The notes below the pieces were generated by a model that saw only the letters and a program-made list of their open reading frames with translations, made no database searches and was not told where the DNA came from. From Brevibacillus sp. (GTDB lineage: Bacteria; Bacillota; Bacilli; Brevibacillales; Brevibacillaceae), in the NCBI GenBank assembly GCA_029240815.1, contig JARDZO010000086.1, forward strand, positions 1 through 18,650: 18,650 bases of DNA, written 5' to 3'. The translations under genes and the position numbers were made by a program. This document shows positions 7,874-15,480 of this stretch, in pieces (position 1 is the first letter of the stretch; every line of letters begins with the position of its first letter).

Positions 7874-9034
7874 TTACGCAGTCGAAATTGTCTTTCGTCT
7901 CGAGCTCTGGTAGAGATGCAGCTTTTGATTGTACTGCAGTTGCTTTTCCTGATCGTCCAGTTTCTGTTTGCCCTTCTCTAGCTCTTCCTGAACCACCTGA
8001 TGGGCCAACTGCACATGGTTTCCGAAACGCCCCTCCTGCAAAATTTCGCAAAGAGCCTGAAATCCTTCGATGTTCAATTGCGCCAAGCTTCGCGCACTGT
8101 GGTGGCAGACCCACCAGTTGGGATCGCCCACTGCCTTTTTCAGCAATGGGATGTGGACTGCAAGACCCAGCGGCCCAATTGCCTTTGCTACAGCTGCCCG
8201 AATCTCCCAATCCTGGTGAGCGAAAAACTCCCGCACTCGTTTGTCTGTCAGCAGGCGAGAATCCTTGCACATCAGCTTGACTGCCTTGATTCGCACCTCT
8301 TTTTCCTTTGCATGGACCAGCTTGTGCAGATAGGGTTCCAGATTGGATTGATTGTTTACGGACAAACCGATGAGACCGATCTCGACCAGATTCGTATCTG
8401 CTTCCTGCAAAAAGGCAACGTACAATGGTCCAGTGTCCACCTCTGATTCGCTGAGGATATCAACAATCAATGGATGGAAGTTTTTTCGATGCTTGACGAG
8501 CTGCCGCACCATTTCACCCAGGTCGTTCCCATTGCGCGCACACTTGGCTACCGCACGGGCCACGATAAACAGGCTGGGATCGTAGTCTAGTTTTTCTAAC
8601 AACTGCAGCAAACCAGGAACAGCCCGCTGGGAGCGCATCACTCCCAGATTGTAGGCCGCATCCACTCTCGTCCACTTCCACGAGCCACCCAGCCGTTGCA
8701 GATCGAGGTCTACCAACCCCAGATCAGCACACAACCACGCGAGCTTCTGACGATGTACACCTGTGAACCGCTCCATCAGCTCAAACAGCTTTTTCTGAAT
8801 GATCTTCTTTTCGTGCAGCGTCACTTCTCCATAGGGAACCCTCAATCGGTCTTCCTCTTCCCCATGGGCCTGCAGGTAGATAAAGTAATCCTGGTACTTC
8901 TCCAAGCAGAGCTTGGTTCGTTTATCGGCAGCAATATTTCGTAGTTTCAGCCCGAACAGGACCAATAGACCGAGTACGGTCACACCGCATAATGCGTACA
9001 GAAAAACGAATGCCGTCGCTAATGGTGTTTGCAC
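7874..9034 (-). CDS. Membrane-anchored HEAT-repeat protein, probable scaffold of the synthase complex
   Basis: A 386-aa protein with one N-terminal membrane segment (about residues 6-30) and a cytosolic or surface domain of paired helices. Repeating units such as WKWTRVDAAYNLGVMRSQRA, FAHQDWEIRAAVAKAIGPLG and VGDPNWWVCHHSARSLAQLN (about 120-330) are HEAT or HEAT-like repeats, which form curved protein-binding surfaces. A charged, probably coiled-coil tail (about 345-382, VQEELEKGKQKLDDQEKQLQ) ends the protein. The start is GTG at 9034, with GAGGAG upstream. It lies 33 nt before the glycosyltransferase and 30 nt after the glycoside hydrolase gene. No catalytic motif is visible; I infer an assembly or regulatory role for the polymerase, possibly as the docking site of the response-regulator-like protein. 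Confidence 0.85.
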   Translation of the reverse strand: MQTPLATAFVFLYALCGVTVLGLLVLFGLKLRNIAADKRTKLCLEKYQDYFIYLQAHGEEEDRLRVPYGEVTLHEKKIIQKKLFELMERFTGVHRQKLAWLCADLGLVDLDLQRLGGSWKWTRVDAAYNLGVMRSQRAVPGLLQLLEKLDYDPSLFIVARAVAKCARNGNDLGEMVRQLVKHRKNFHPLIVDILSESEVDTGPLYVAFLQEADTNLVEIGLIGLSVNNQSNLEPYLHKLVHAKEKEVRIKAVKLMCKDSRLLTDKRVREFFAHQDWEIRAAVAKAIGPLGLAVHIPLLKKAVGDPNWWVCHHSARSLAQLNIEGFQALCEILQEGRFGNHVQLAHQVVQEELEKGKQKLDDQEKQLQYNQKLHLYQSSRRKTISTA

Positions 9035-9064
9035 GTTCCTCTCACTCCTCTAGACGCTTCCTTG

Positions 9065-11287
9065 TCACTTTTGCAAAATGGACGGCTTGATATCGCGATA
9101 GGTCTTTTGCAAGATCGAGTAGCTCTGTTTTTTCCGTTCGTGATAGCGTACTTGCTCCCATGCTGGCCATGAGTAACGAGGAAGCTCGGTGACGCGGAAC
9201 GGGGCACTCGTCTGTGGCAAGCTTGTCGTCTGGGCATGGGCGCGATCAACGATCCACGGCAGTATGCGAATCCCTTTTGTCGTCGCCGTTTTGAAGGTCT
9301 TCCCTTCTTCCTGATAGCTCATGACCGTAAGCGAGCTGGGATCGGTAAAGCCAAGCAGCATCCACGGAACCCGCATCTCCACTACCTTGCCTTTCACTTG
9401 CCACGCCGCCAACGAGTTGTAGCTGGCATCTTCTGAATCAGTCGTTCCGCGCGCCAGCTTACCTACTCCTACCTCTTCCATCGGGTAATATTTTTTGCTG
9501 TCCGGCGGTTCCATTTCCAGCCCGACTGCGAGCTTCCATGGTTTGAACACTCCCGAATCATCGCGCATCTCTTCTTCTTTGACCGGCAGCATTCTGTACC
9601 CTTTCCCGTATAGCCGGGTATGGAAATCGTAGTTGGAGGCGATCTGTATTTCGCTCTCCTCGTCCTTTCCTAGACTGATGAGTGCCTCCAGACCTTCGTC
9701 CAGTGTTGCGCCTCCCAGCTCCGGTGCGTGGCGATTTCCTCCCGGAGTCGTGTCCACACCGAAATACAGCTTTTCCTTTTGCGAATCAAACGAGTGGTCC
9801 AGTTGCGCCATGAAGTAGACGTACCCTTCATCGTGCGCCATCCAGATTTCCTCGAAACCGGGGACAGCGAGATCTAGGCGTTGCTTTTCCTCTGGCTGCA
9901 TCTTGTCCCAGTCGGAACGATCACCGTCGATGTCAAGCACCCCATCTTTGTTCGGGTACATCCCCAGCAGTCCGAATAACGATTCGTTGGTCAGCACGTT
10001 GATCCAAAACGATCGTCGGTCTTCAGGCAATTCAAAGCGCATAGTATTCCATGTCTTCTTAAACCATTCGTCCTGCCAAGCAAAAACAATCCCGCCAGCG
10101 TAACCTTCCTCGCCGATCTCGCGCATCAGTGCTGCGTTTATTTCTCCTTGCTCTTTTTCCGTATGTCCGCCTTGATCCCGTCCCAGGTTGCCCAGATGGG
10201 CGGTTCCCCAGGAAGCCGGAACACCAAATTCCGTCACCATGATCGGCAAGTCTTTGTGGTAGGCTTTCAACTGGCGCAAGTACGCTTTGTACGTATCGAT
10301 CTCTCCTGCATTGTTCTTCACCTGCTGCAGAGCAGGGTCGTGACGGAAGAAGTCCGGATAGTACGGATACACGTGATACGAGGCGAAATAGCCTGCATCC
10401 CATGCAGCTGCCTGGATATGCGTAGGATCTACACTGACCAGGTCCTCCTGATAGATCGGCTCTCCCGGGTGGGACAACGGATCCGTCGTCACCCAATTCG
10501 TGAATGTCATCGGGTGCTGCCAGCCGTGCTTGCTTTCCTCCTGAGCGACGGTGTCCACCATCTCAGTCAGCCATGTTTCAAAAGCTGTCGACTTGTCCGT
10601 CGTGCGGAAGTGCACACCCTGATAGGAAGCTGACTTGGCATGTAGCTTATTGGTATTCTGCACCATCACAGGGTCCCATTCTGTCCCCGTGTGCCAACCG
10701 ATCAAGTACGGTCCAGCGTTAGCGCGATACTTTCCACTTGCCTTTCCCTGCTTTTCGGGAAGGGTAATGTCTCCGTAAACTGCCCCTACCGCATCTTGAA
10801 TCTCATGGCGAAACTCTTCTCGAATCTCTGGCAGGTAGGCATCCTTCTTTTCGATGAGCAGCTCTTCTGGACTCCAGATCCCTTGCATGAAATAAAGAGG
10901 TTCCCCCTCCTTTTTGCGATTGTAGGAAACCAACGCTTCATAAAATTCTGGAGGATGAATCGTATACACCCGTATGACATTGGCTCCCATTTCATCGATC
11001 ATGGCAAACCAACGGAGGTAATCTTCTTTTTTGATCGGCAGCTCGCCCGGGTAATGACCGGGTAAGGATGCCCCCAGATTTACCCCTTTGGCAAAGAACG
11101 GATGCCATTTTTGATCCTGATAGATTTCGATTTGGTCACCACTGGTGCGGAATTTCATTTGGAAGCCACTAGCCGTTTCCATGCTCTCTACGCGGCTGAC
11201 ATCCAAAAACCACCACAGATAGCTGATTCCCGCCACCATCAGTAACGTGAGGCTCATCCATTTCACGTGTCTATTCTTTTGTTTCAA
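9065..11287 (-). CDS. Membrane-anchored clan-A glycoside hydrolase with C-terminal CBM9/DOMON-like domain
   Basis: A 740-aa first gene of the operon. A signal-anchor helix is at residues 9-28 (MSLTLLMVAGISYLWWFL). A TIM barrel spans about 60-410: FAKGVNLG, GANVIRVYTIHPPEFY (101-116), LIGWHTGTEWDP (195-206, candidate acid/base E203) and IMVTEFGVPASWG (349-361, candidate nucleophile E353), then GIVFAWQDEWFKKTW. The motif order fits retaining GH5/GH2-like enzymes, though GTEW replaces the usual N-E. From about 448 a beta domain begins with DGVLDIDGDRSDWD and includes YVYFMAQLD and YFGVDTTPGG, like CBM9/DOMON modules. A basic tail closes the protein. The start is TTG at 11287 with GGAGG 10 nt upstream. 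I infer an outer-surface hydrolase or transglycosidase that edits the exopolysaccharide; its substrate cannot be read from the sequence. Confidence 0.85.
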   Translation of the reverse strand: MKQKNRHVKWMSLTLLMVAGISYLWWFLDVSRVESMETASGFQMKFRTSGDQIEIYQDQKWHPFFAKGVNLGASLPGHYPGELPIKKEDYLRWFAMIDEMGANVIRVYTIHPPEFYEALVSYNRKKEGEPLYFMQGIWSPEELLIEKKDAYLPEIREEFRHEIQDAVGAVYGDITLPEKQGKASGKYRANAGPYLIGWHTGTEWDPVMVQNTNKLHAKSASYQGVHFRTTDKSTAFETWLTEMVDTVAQEESKHGWQHPMTFTNWVTTDPLSHPGEPIYQEDLVSVDPTHIQAAAWDAGYFASYHVYPYYPDFFRHDPALQQVKNNAGEIDTYKAYLRQLKAYHKDLPIMVTEFGVPASWGTAHLGNLGRDQGGHTEKEQGEINAALMREIGEEGYAGGIVFAWQDEWFKKTWNTMRFELPEDRRSFWINVLTNESLFGLLGMYPNKDGVLDIDGDRSDWDKMQPEEKQRLDLAVPGFEEIWMAHDEGYVYFMAQLDHSFDSQKEKLYFGVDTTPGGNRHAPELGGATLDEGLEALISLGKDEESEIQIASNYDFHTRLYGKGYRMLPVKEEEMRDDSGVFKPWKLAVGLEMEPPDSKKYYPMEEVGVGKLARGTTDSEDASYNSLAAWQVKGKVVEMRVPWMLLGFTDPSSLTVMSYQEEGKTFKTATTKGIRILPWIVDRAHAQTTSLPQTSAPFRVTELPRYSWPAWEQVRYHERKKQSYSILQKTYRDIKPSILQK

Positions 11288-11576
11288 TTCCCGTCAACCT
11301 CCGATTCATCACCTAGCGCTTCTGATCAAATCAGCGGGCCTACCGACATTGTCATTGTAAACATAGGGACAAAAGCCTTCCCATAGACTGAAATCACTAT
11401 TATGCTTTTTTCATAGTTGTAACGAAAATGTAATATTCCAGCACAATAACCCTAATTGTCCTACGTTTTTTGGCGGTAAGTCCTGCAACCTCCCCTGCCA
11501 TCCGCACCAGGCATTTTTGTAATTAGGTACATATACTCGTCCCTTTTTTTTCCTCTTCCCGATGAAAAATGGTAGG

Positions 11577-11605
11577 TTGCAACCAACTGAAAAAGAGTTT
11601 GTAAA
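11577..11605 (+). promoter_or_regulatory. Weak candidate promoter with overlapping GGTTGCAACC palindrome
   Basis: TTGCAA and TGTAAA, each 4 of 6 against the housekeeping consensus, are separated by 17 nt and point toward the zinc-ribbon/frd operon. The -35 lies within a perfect 10-bp palindrome that could be an operator. The match is weak and the distance to the first solid gene is about 400 nt. Confidence 0.25.
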
Positions 11606-11735
11606 GATTTTATATCCACTGGTTCGAAAAACAGTTAGACGTATTTCACAGAAACTAAAATATATCGACCAGTCACATACTCATCCCTGAAAATCCAATA
11701 CGAAAGGAATAATCCAGAAGGAGGTTATTTTTCCC

Positions 11736-11780
11736 ATGTCATTCAGGACACTGAAACAGCCTTTCCCCCCACAGCACTAA
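11736..11780 (+). CDS. Possible 14-aa leader peptide upstream of the frd operon
   Basis: MSFRTLKQPFPPQH then TAA. The reason to note it is a very strong ribosome binding site (GAAGGAGG) 10 nt before the ATG, in a region with no other gene for hundreds of bases. The peptide has three prolines near its end, including PP, which can stall ribosomes. The frame continues after the stop with a further open stretch to about 11843, so a decayed gene is an alternative. No terminator/antiterminator pair is evident after it. Confidence 0.3.
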   Translation: MSFRTLKQPFPPQH

Positions 11781-12012
11781 AATCAACTGCCTGGCATGGC
11801 ATCATCGAGAGCGAAATGGTCCCTCTTTGAATGTGATGCGCAGGAAACAGGGGGCTAGTTGTTGGTGATGATAGCGGTTGCATGTTTGCTGACTGTACGG
11901 AATATTCTGTATCATAAAACATCCATCATCCAGCTGCCCCATCTTAGATCAACCAGGCGTCTTCCTTACGGTTCCACCACAGCAAATCCCGTATGGAAAG
12001 GATGGGAACCGG

Positions 12013-12183
12013 ATGAATGTTTCTCGTTGCTGTGGCGCTTCGACAAAGGTGGAAACTCGATCGGATCATCCCTACTTTTATGATGACATGTATGATCTTC
12101 GGGTTCCTATCCTCGTCTGTTCGAAATGCGGAAAAATGATTGATCAACATTCAATCGAAGCGGGTAAGGATGAAGAAAAATAG
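12013..12183 (+). CDS. Small zinc-ribbon protein, first gene of the frd operon (56 aa)
   Basis: The protein starts MNVSRCCGASTK and contains YFYDDMYDLRVP followed by VCSKCGKMI. Two cysteine pairs (C6/C7 and C36/C39) separated by about 28 residues form a plausible small zinc ribbon, with a hydrophilic tail ending GKDEEK. The aromatic and acidic middle and the CxxC knuckle look like a real protein rather than chance. ATG at 12013 has AAAGGA about 9 nt upstream, a modest site. The stop is 23 nt before frdC, which has its own GGAGGG, so the gene is almost certainly co-transcribed with frdCAB. The role is unknown: metal or redox sensing, or help with Fe-S or haem assembly, are guesses from context. 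Confidence 0.7.
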   Translation: MNVSRCCGASTKVETRSDHPYFYDDMYDLRVPILVCSKCGKMIDQHSIEAGKDEEK

Positions 12184-12206
12184 TTGGGTGTTGGATAGGA
12201 GGGAGA

Positions 12207-12848
12207 ATGGATATGCATTTACAGAGAGCCTTGACTTCGAGGAACAAAGCAGACTTTTTGGTTGAATTGGTCCAGACGGTCAGTGGCTTGTTGTTAGTTG
12301 GTTTTTTGTGGACGCATATGCTATTTGTCGCCAGTATTCTCCTAGGGGTTGAGGCATTTAATACACTGGCCCATTTCATGGAGCAGTTTCGGCTGTTGGA
12401 TCTCGCCGTGATTTTCATCATCCTTACCGTTGCCTCGCATGTTGGGGCGGTGCTTCGCCGGATTCCAGGCAGATGGCAGGAACAAAAAATCGTGTGGAGG
12501 CATGCCAAAATCATCAAACATCAGGATACCTGGTCTTGGCTGTTCCAGGCAGTCACGGGAAGCGCTCTTCTGCTCTTAATCATCATTCATGTCTTCACTG
12601 TTGTTTATGTCGGAATCGATTCCAAGCTAAGCGCGGATCGTGTACATTCATGGATGCTTTGGTTTTATCTCGTTTTTCTGGTATTAGCTGAGTATCACGC
12701 CAGCGTCGGTCTGTATCGGGCACTAGTCAAATGGGGATTTGTGCAACGTCACAGCCTGAAACGAGTGTTAACAGTCGTAACCGTCTGTACGATCGCCTTG
12801 GGCTGTATCAGCTTGTGGGTATTTTATTCGTTGGGAGGTTCCGTATGA
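12207..12848 (+). CDS. frdC: Di-haem cytochrome b membrane anchor of succinate dehydrogenase/fumarate reductase
   Basis: A 213-aa protein with five hydrophobic helices that anchors the enzyme and exchanges electrons with menaquinone. Four histidines stand where Wolinella FrdC binds its two haems: H37 (LWTHMLF), H78 (ASHVGAV), H128 (IIHVFT) and H164 (EYHASVGLY). E59, 12 residues after ILLG, matches the menaquinol-site glutamate (Wolinella E66), and E162, two residues before H164, matches the E-pathway glutamate (E180). KIIKHQDTWSWLFQAVTG (101-118) also follows the Wolinella protein. It is shorter than Wolinella FrdC (about 256), mainly at the ends. ATG at 12207 follows TAGGAGGGAGA. The gene overlaps frdA by ATGA. 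The direction in vivo, succinate oxidation or fumarate reduction, is not decided by the sequence. Confidence 0.9.
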   Translation: MDMHLQRALTSRNKADFLVELVQTVSGLLLVGFLWTHMLFVASILLGVEAFNTLAHFMEQFRLLDLAVIFIILTVASHVGAVLRRIPGRWQEQKIVWRHAKIIKHQDTWSWLFQAVTGSALLLLIIIHVFTVVYVGIDSKLSADRVHSWMLWFYLVFLVLAEYHASVGLYRALVKWGFVQRHSLKRVLTVVTVCTIALGCISLWVFYSLGGSV

Positions 12849-14668
12849 GCCGATATGACCATTTCACTTCGGACGTACTGATTGTCGGAGCCGGGTTGGC
12901 TGGTGAACGCGCAGCCATCGAGGCGGCCACGCAGGGACTGAACGTCATGATCTTGAGCTTGGTCCCACCCAGGCGATCCCACAGCTCTGCGGCACAGGGC
13001 GGCATGCAAGCTTCTCTCGGTAACAGCACCATGGGCAAAGGAGACAATACCGATGTCCATTTTGCCGATACGGTCAAAGGCTCCGACTGGGGGTGCGATC
13101 AGGATGTTGCCCGTCTCTTCGCCGAAACGGCTCCGATTGCCGTTCGGCAAATGTCAGCCTGGGGGGTTCCGTGGAACCGCGTTGTTGCAGGCACGCGCAT
13201 GTACGACGGCAAAGAAATCCATGAAGCTCCGGAAAAAGAGGGACTGATTGCAGCCCGGAATTTCGGCGGAACAGCCAAATGGCGCACGTGCTATACAGCA
13301 GATGGTACAGGTCATACCCTTCTCTATACCATGGACAGTGTTGTCATCAAGCTGGGAATTTCCGTTCACGATCGAACCGAGGTTCTTTCTTTGATTCATG
13401 ACGGCACCCGCTGCAATGGCGTAGTAGCCAGATGTTTACGGACCGGAAAACTCCGGGTGTATACGGCAAAGTCCACCGTCATGGCGACAGGCGGATATGG
13501 CAGACTTTATGGCGCTTCCACCAATGCCATCATTAATGAAGGGAACGGCATGTTTGTCGCTTTGGAAACGGGGGTCGTTCCTCTCGGAAATATGGAGGCC
13601 GTTCAATTCCATCCCACAGGCATTGTCCCTTCCTGGATTCTCATTACAGAAGGTGCTCGCGGCGATGGCGGGTACCTGCTGGATAAAGATCTCCACCGAT
13701 TCATGCCTGATTATGAACCGAATAAGAAAGAACTGGCCTCCCGCGATGTGGTTTCGCGCCGTATCATGCAGCATATTCGGAAAGGATATGGCGTTGAAAG
13801 TGCTTACGGGCCCCATGTCTGGTTGGATATTCGGCATCTCGGTGAAAAGCACATCAATACCAATTTGCGGGAGATCGCTACTATTTCCCGAAATTTCACA
13901 GGAATTGACCCTGTTCATAATTTGATACCGGTTCGCCCGACTCAACATTACAGTATGGGCGGAATCCGTACGAATATTGACGGAATGGCTTACGGACTGG
14001 AAGGGTTCTTTGCCTTGGGCGAAGCTGCTTGCTGGGATATGCACGGTTTTAACCGGTTGGGGGGAAATTCACTCGCGGAAACGGTCGTGGCCGGTATGGT
14101 TGTAGGTGATAAAATTGCCAAATACACGAAGGAAGCCTCTACTCATGTATCATCGTCGCAGATTGAAGAGCATGTGCGATTCCAGGAAGACCGCATCCAA
14201 GCTCTGATCCATTGCCGCAACGGGAAAGAGAACGTCTATGAACTTCGCCATCAGATGGAGAACATCCTGAGTGAAAACGTGGGAATATTCCGTTCACAGG
14301 AACCATTGCAAAATGCAGTGGATCAACTGCATGAACTGCATCAGCGTTCCTTTCACATCGGCCTTCGCAGCGGTGGGCAGGGTGCGGATCCGGAGTTGGC
14401 TTCCGCGCTCAGAATTACCGGAATGATGAAGCTGGCTTATTGTATCGCCAGTGGAGCATTGGCGCGAACCGAAAGCCGAGGTAGCCACTACCGTGAGGAC
14501 TATCCGAAAAGAGACGATGAAAACTGGTTAAAGCGGACTCTGGCCTATTGGCCGACTGGAGCCAACCGACCTGTGTTGAAGTACGAACCTGTGAAAATTA
14601 CCGAATTGCCGCCTGGTGACCGGGGATACGGCGAAGCGAGTGCAGGAGCGGCAAGCGCCAAACGGTGA
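12845..14668 (+). CDS. frdA: Succinate dehydrogenase/fumarate reductase flavoprotein, Wolinella-like
   Basis: A 607-aa catalytic subunit that interconverts succinate and fumarate at a covalently bound FAD on the cytoplasmic side. The start is ATG at 12845, overlapping the frdC stop. The open frame extends 38 codons upstream, but that is frdC out of frame. The FAD-binding fold is DVLIVGAGLAGERAA (10-24). H46 in RRSHSSAAQGG is the expected covalent FAD histidine. Substrate and catalytic motifs are NMEAVQFHPTG, SRDVVSRR, PTQHYSMGGI and GFNRLGGNS. NFGGTAKWRTCYTADGTGHT and RTESRGSHYREDYPKRDD are characteristic of the epsilonproteobacterial fumarate reductase group. The protein ends about 50 residues before the longer Wolinella protein (about 656). 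Confidence 0.95.
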   Translation: MSRYDHFTSDVLIVGAGLAGERAAIEAATQGLNVMILSLVPPRRSHSSAAQGGMQASLGNSTMGKGDNTDVHFADTVKGSDWGCDQDVARLFAETAPIAVRQMSAWGVPWNRVVAGTRMYDGKEIHEAPEKEGLIAARNFGGTAKWRTCYTADGTGHTLLYTMDSVVIKLGISVHDRTEVLSLIHDGTRCNGVVARCLRTGKLRVYTAKSTVMATGGYGRLYGASTNAIINEGNGMFVALETGVVPLGNMEAVQFHPTGIVPSWILITEGARGDGGYLLDKDLHRFMPDYEPNKKELASRDVVSRRIMQHIRKGYGVESAYGPHVWLDIRHLGEKHINTNLREIATISRNFTGIDPVHNLIPVRPTQHYSMGGIRTNIDGMAYGLEGFFALGEAACWDMHGFNRLGGNSLAETVVAGMVVGDKIAKYTKEASTHVSSSQIEEHVRFQEDRIQALIHCRNGKENVYELRHQMENILSENVGIFRSQEPLQNAVDQLHELHQRSFHIGLRSGGQGADPELASALRITGMMKLAYCIASGALARTESRGSHYREDYPKRDDENWLKRTLAYWPTGANRPVLKYEPVKITELPPGDRGYGEASAGAASAKR

Positions 14669-14701
14669 TCTTCTGATGTTGAGCGGAATGGAGGAGAAAA
14701 G

Positions 14702-15430
14702 ATGGGTCATCGGCAATTGACGTTTCATATCTTTCGCTACAACCCGGAAAATCCAAAAGAGAAACCAGCCACTGTGTCCTATGTCTTGCAGGAAGAAACG
14801 GGTATGACGTTATTTATCGCTCTCAATAAAATTCGCGAAGAACAGGATCCTACATTGAAATATGATTTTGTTTGCCGTGCAGGCATTTGCGGTTCTTGCG
14901 GTATGTTGATTAATGGCAAACCCACCTTGGCCTGCAGGACATTAACCAAGGATTTACCAGCGGATATTACCCTCATGCCCCTTCCCGTCTTCAAGCTTCT
15001 TGGCGATTTATCGGTGGATACAGGTACGTGGTTTCGGGATGTTTCACTGCGGACAGAAGCCTGGGTACATACCGAAAAATCCTTTGATCCTCATTCACAG
15101 GAAGAACGGATGGACAATGAAACAGCATTGAACATCTATGAAGCGGAACGATGCATCGAATGCGGATGTTGCATTGGCGGTTGCGCCACCGCCAACATCA
15201 AGCCGAACTTTATTGGAGCCGCAGGTGTCAACCGTATAGCGCGGTTTATGGCTGATCCCCGGGACGAACGGAATGAACAGGAGTACTTCGATGTCGTCGG
15301 ATCAGAAGACGGTATTTTTGGCTGCATTGGCCTGATGGCATGCGATGATAATTGTCCGATCGGAATCCCCCTGCAGGGGCAGCTCGCATATGTCCGCAGG
15401 AAAATGGCTGTTGCCGGTTGGAAGCGGTAA
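14702..15430 (+). CDS. frdB: Iron-sulfur subunit of succinate dehydrogenase/fumarate reductase
   Basis: A 242-aa protein that carries electrons between the flavin and the haems. The N-terminal ferredoxin domain has C58, C63, C66 and C78 (CRAGICGSC...C) for a [2Fe-2S] cluster. The C-terminal domain has CIECGCCIGGC (C151, C154, C157, C161) and CIGLMACDDNCP (C208, C214, C218), giving a [4Fe-4S] cluster from C151/C154/C157/C218 and a [3Fe-4S] cluster from C161/C208/C214. All ligands are present. GAAGVNRIARFMADPRDER (172-190) and the GIFGC segment match the Wolinella-type subunit. ATG at 14702 follows GGAGGAGAAAAG; the gap to frdA is 33 nt. Gene order C-A-B is the same as in Wolinella frdCAB. Confidence 0.95.
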   Translation: MGHRQLTFHIFRYNPENPKEKPATVSYVLQEETGMTLFIALNKIREEQDPTLKYDFVCRAGICGSCGMLINGKPTLACRTLTKDLPADITLMPLPVFKLLGDLSVDTGTWFRDVSLRTEAWVHTEKSFDPHSQEERMDNETALNIYEAERCIECGCCIGGCATANIKPNFIGAAGVNRIARFMADPRDERNEQEYFDVVGSEDGIFGCIGLMACDDNCPIGIPLQGQLAYVRRKMAVAGWKR

Positions 15431-15458
15431 TAAAAAGAAGCTGTTCCATAAGAACAGC
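15431..15458 (-). terminator. Rho-independent terminator of the amidohydrolase gene
   Basis: A perfect 7-bp stem GCTGTTC/GAACAGC (15440-15446 and 15452-15458) with a 5-nt loop. On the minus strand it is followed by TTCTTTTTA (15439-15431), a good U-tract, 22 nt after the amidohydrolase stop. On the plus strand the stem lies 9 nt after the frdB stop but is followed by CCCTG, so it terminates frd transcription poorly if at all. Confidence 0.8.
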
Positions 15459-15480
15459 CCCTGAATGAACGCAAGTGATT

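Larger units (their letters stand above)
11288..12012. other. 725-nt intergenic region between the divergent polysaccharide and frd operons
   Basis: This region must hold the promoters of both divergent operons, but I could not assign either with confidence. The best plus-strand candidate is TTGCAA (11577-11582), 17 nt, TGTAAA (11600-11605). A small dyad CTGAT-CAA-ATCAG lies around 11332. GGTTGCAACC at about 11575-11584 is a perfect 10-bp palindrome that overlaps that -35. Apart from the 14-codon ORF at 11736-11780 I see no convincing protein. I saw no GEMM-type c-di-GMP riboswitch, T-box or glmS ribozyme signature on either strand. Confidence 0.5.

Noticed and set aside
7833..8270. 145-codon minus-strand frame overlapping the HEAT gene
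   Set aside because: A shifted frame of the HEAT-repeat gene; its low-complexity G/S/R-rich translation is not protein-like.
11484..11512. Sigma-54-like TGGCA...TTGCA on the minus strand upstream of the polysaccharide operon
   Set aside because: The GG to GC spacing is 11 instead of the strict 10, and no enhancer-binding regulator is seen.
11288..11735. Possible c-di-GMP riboswitch before the polysaccharide operon
   Set aside because: I looked for the GEMM-type conserved loops on the minus strand and did not find them.
11859..12083. 74-codon plus-strand frame upstream of frdC with a hydrophobic start
   Set aside because: It has no good ribosome binding site and overlaps the more convincing zinc-ribbon frame. 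It might be part of a decayed gene, but I cannot show that.
13436..14044. 202-codon open frame on the minus strand
   Set aside because: Antisense shadow of frdA, with composition typical of a reversed conserved gene.
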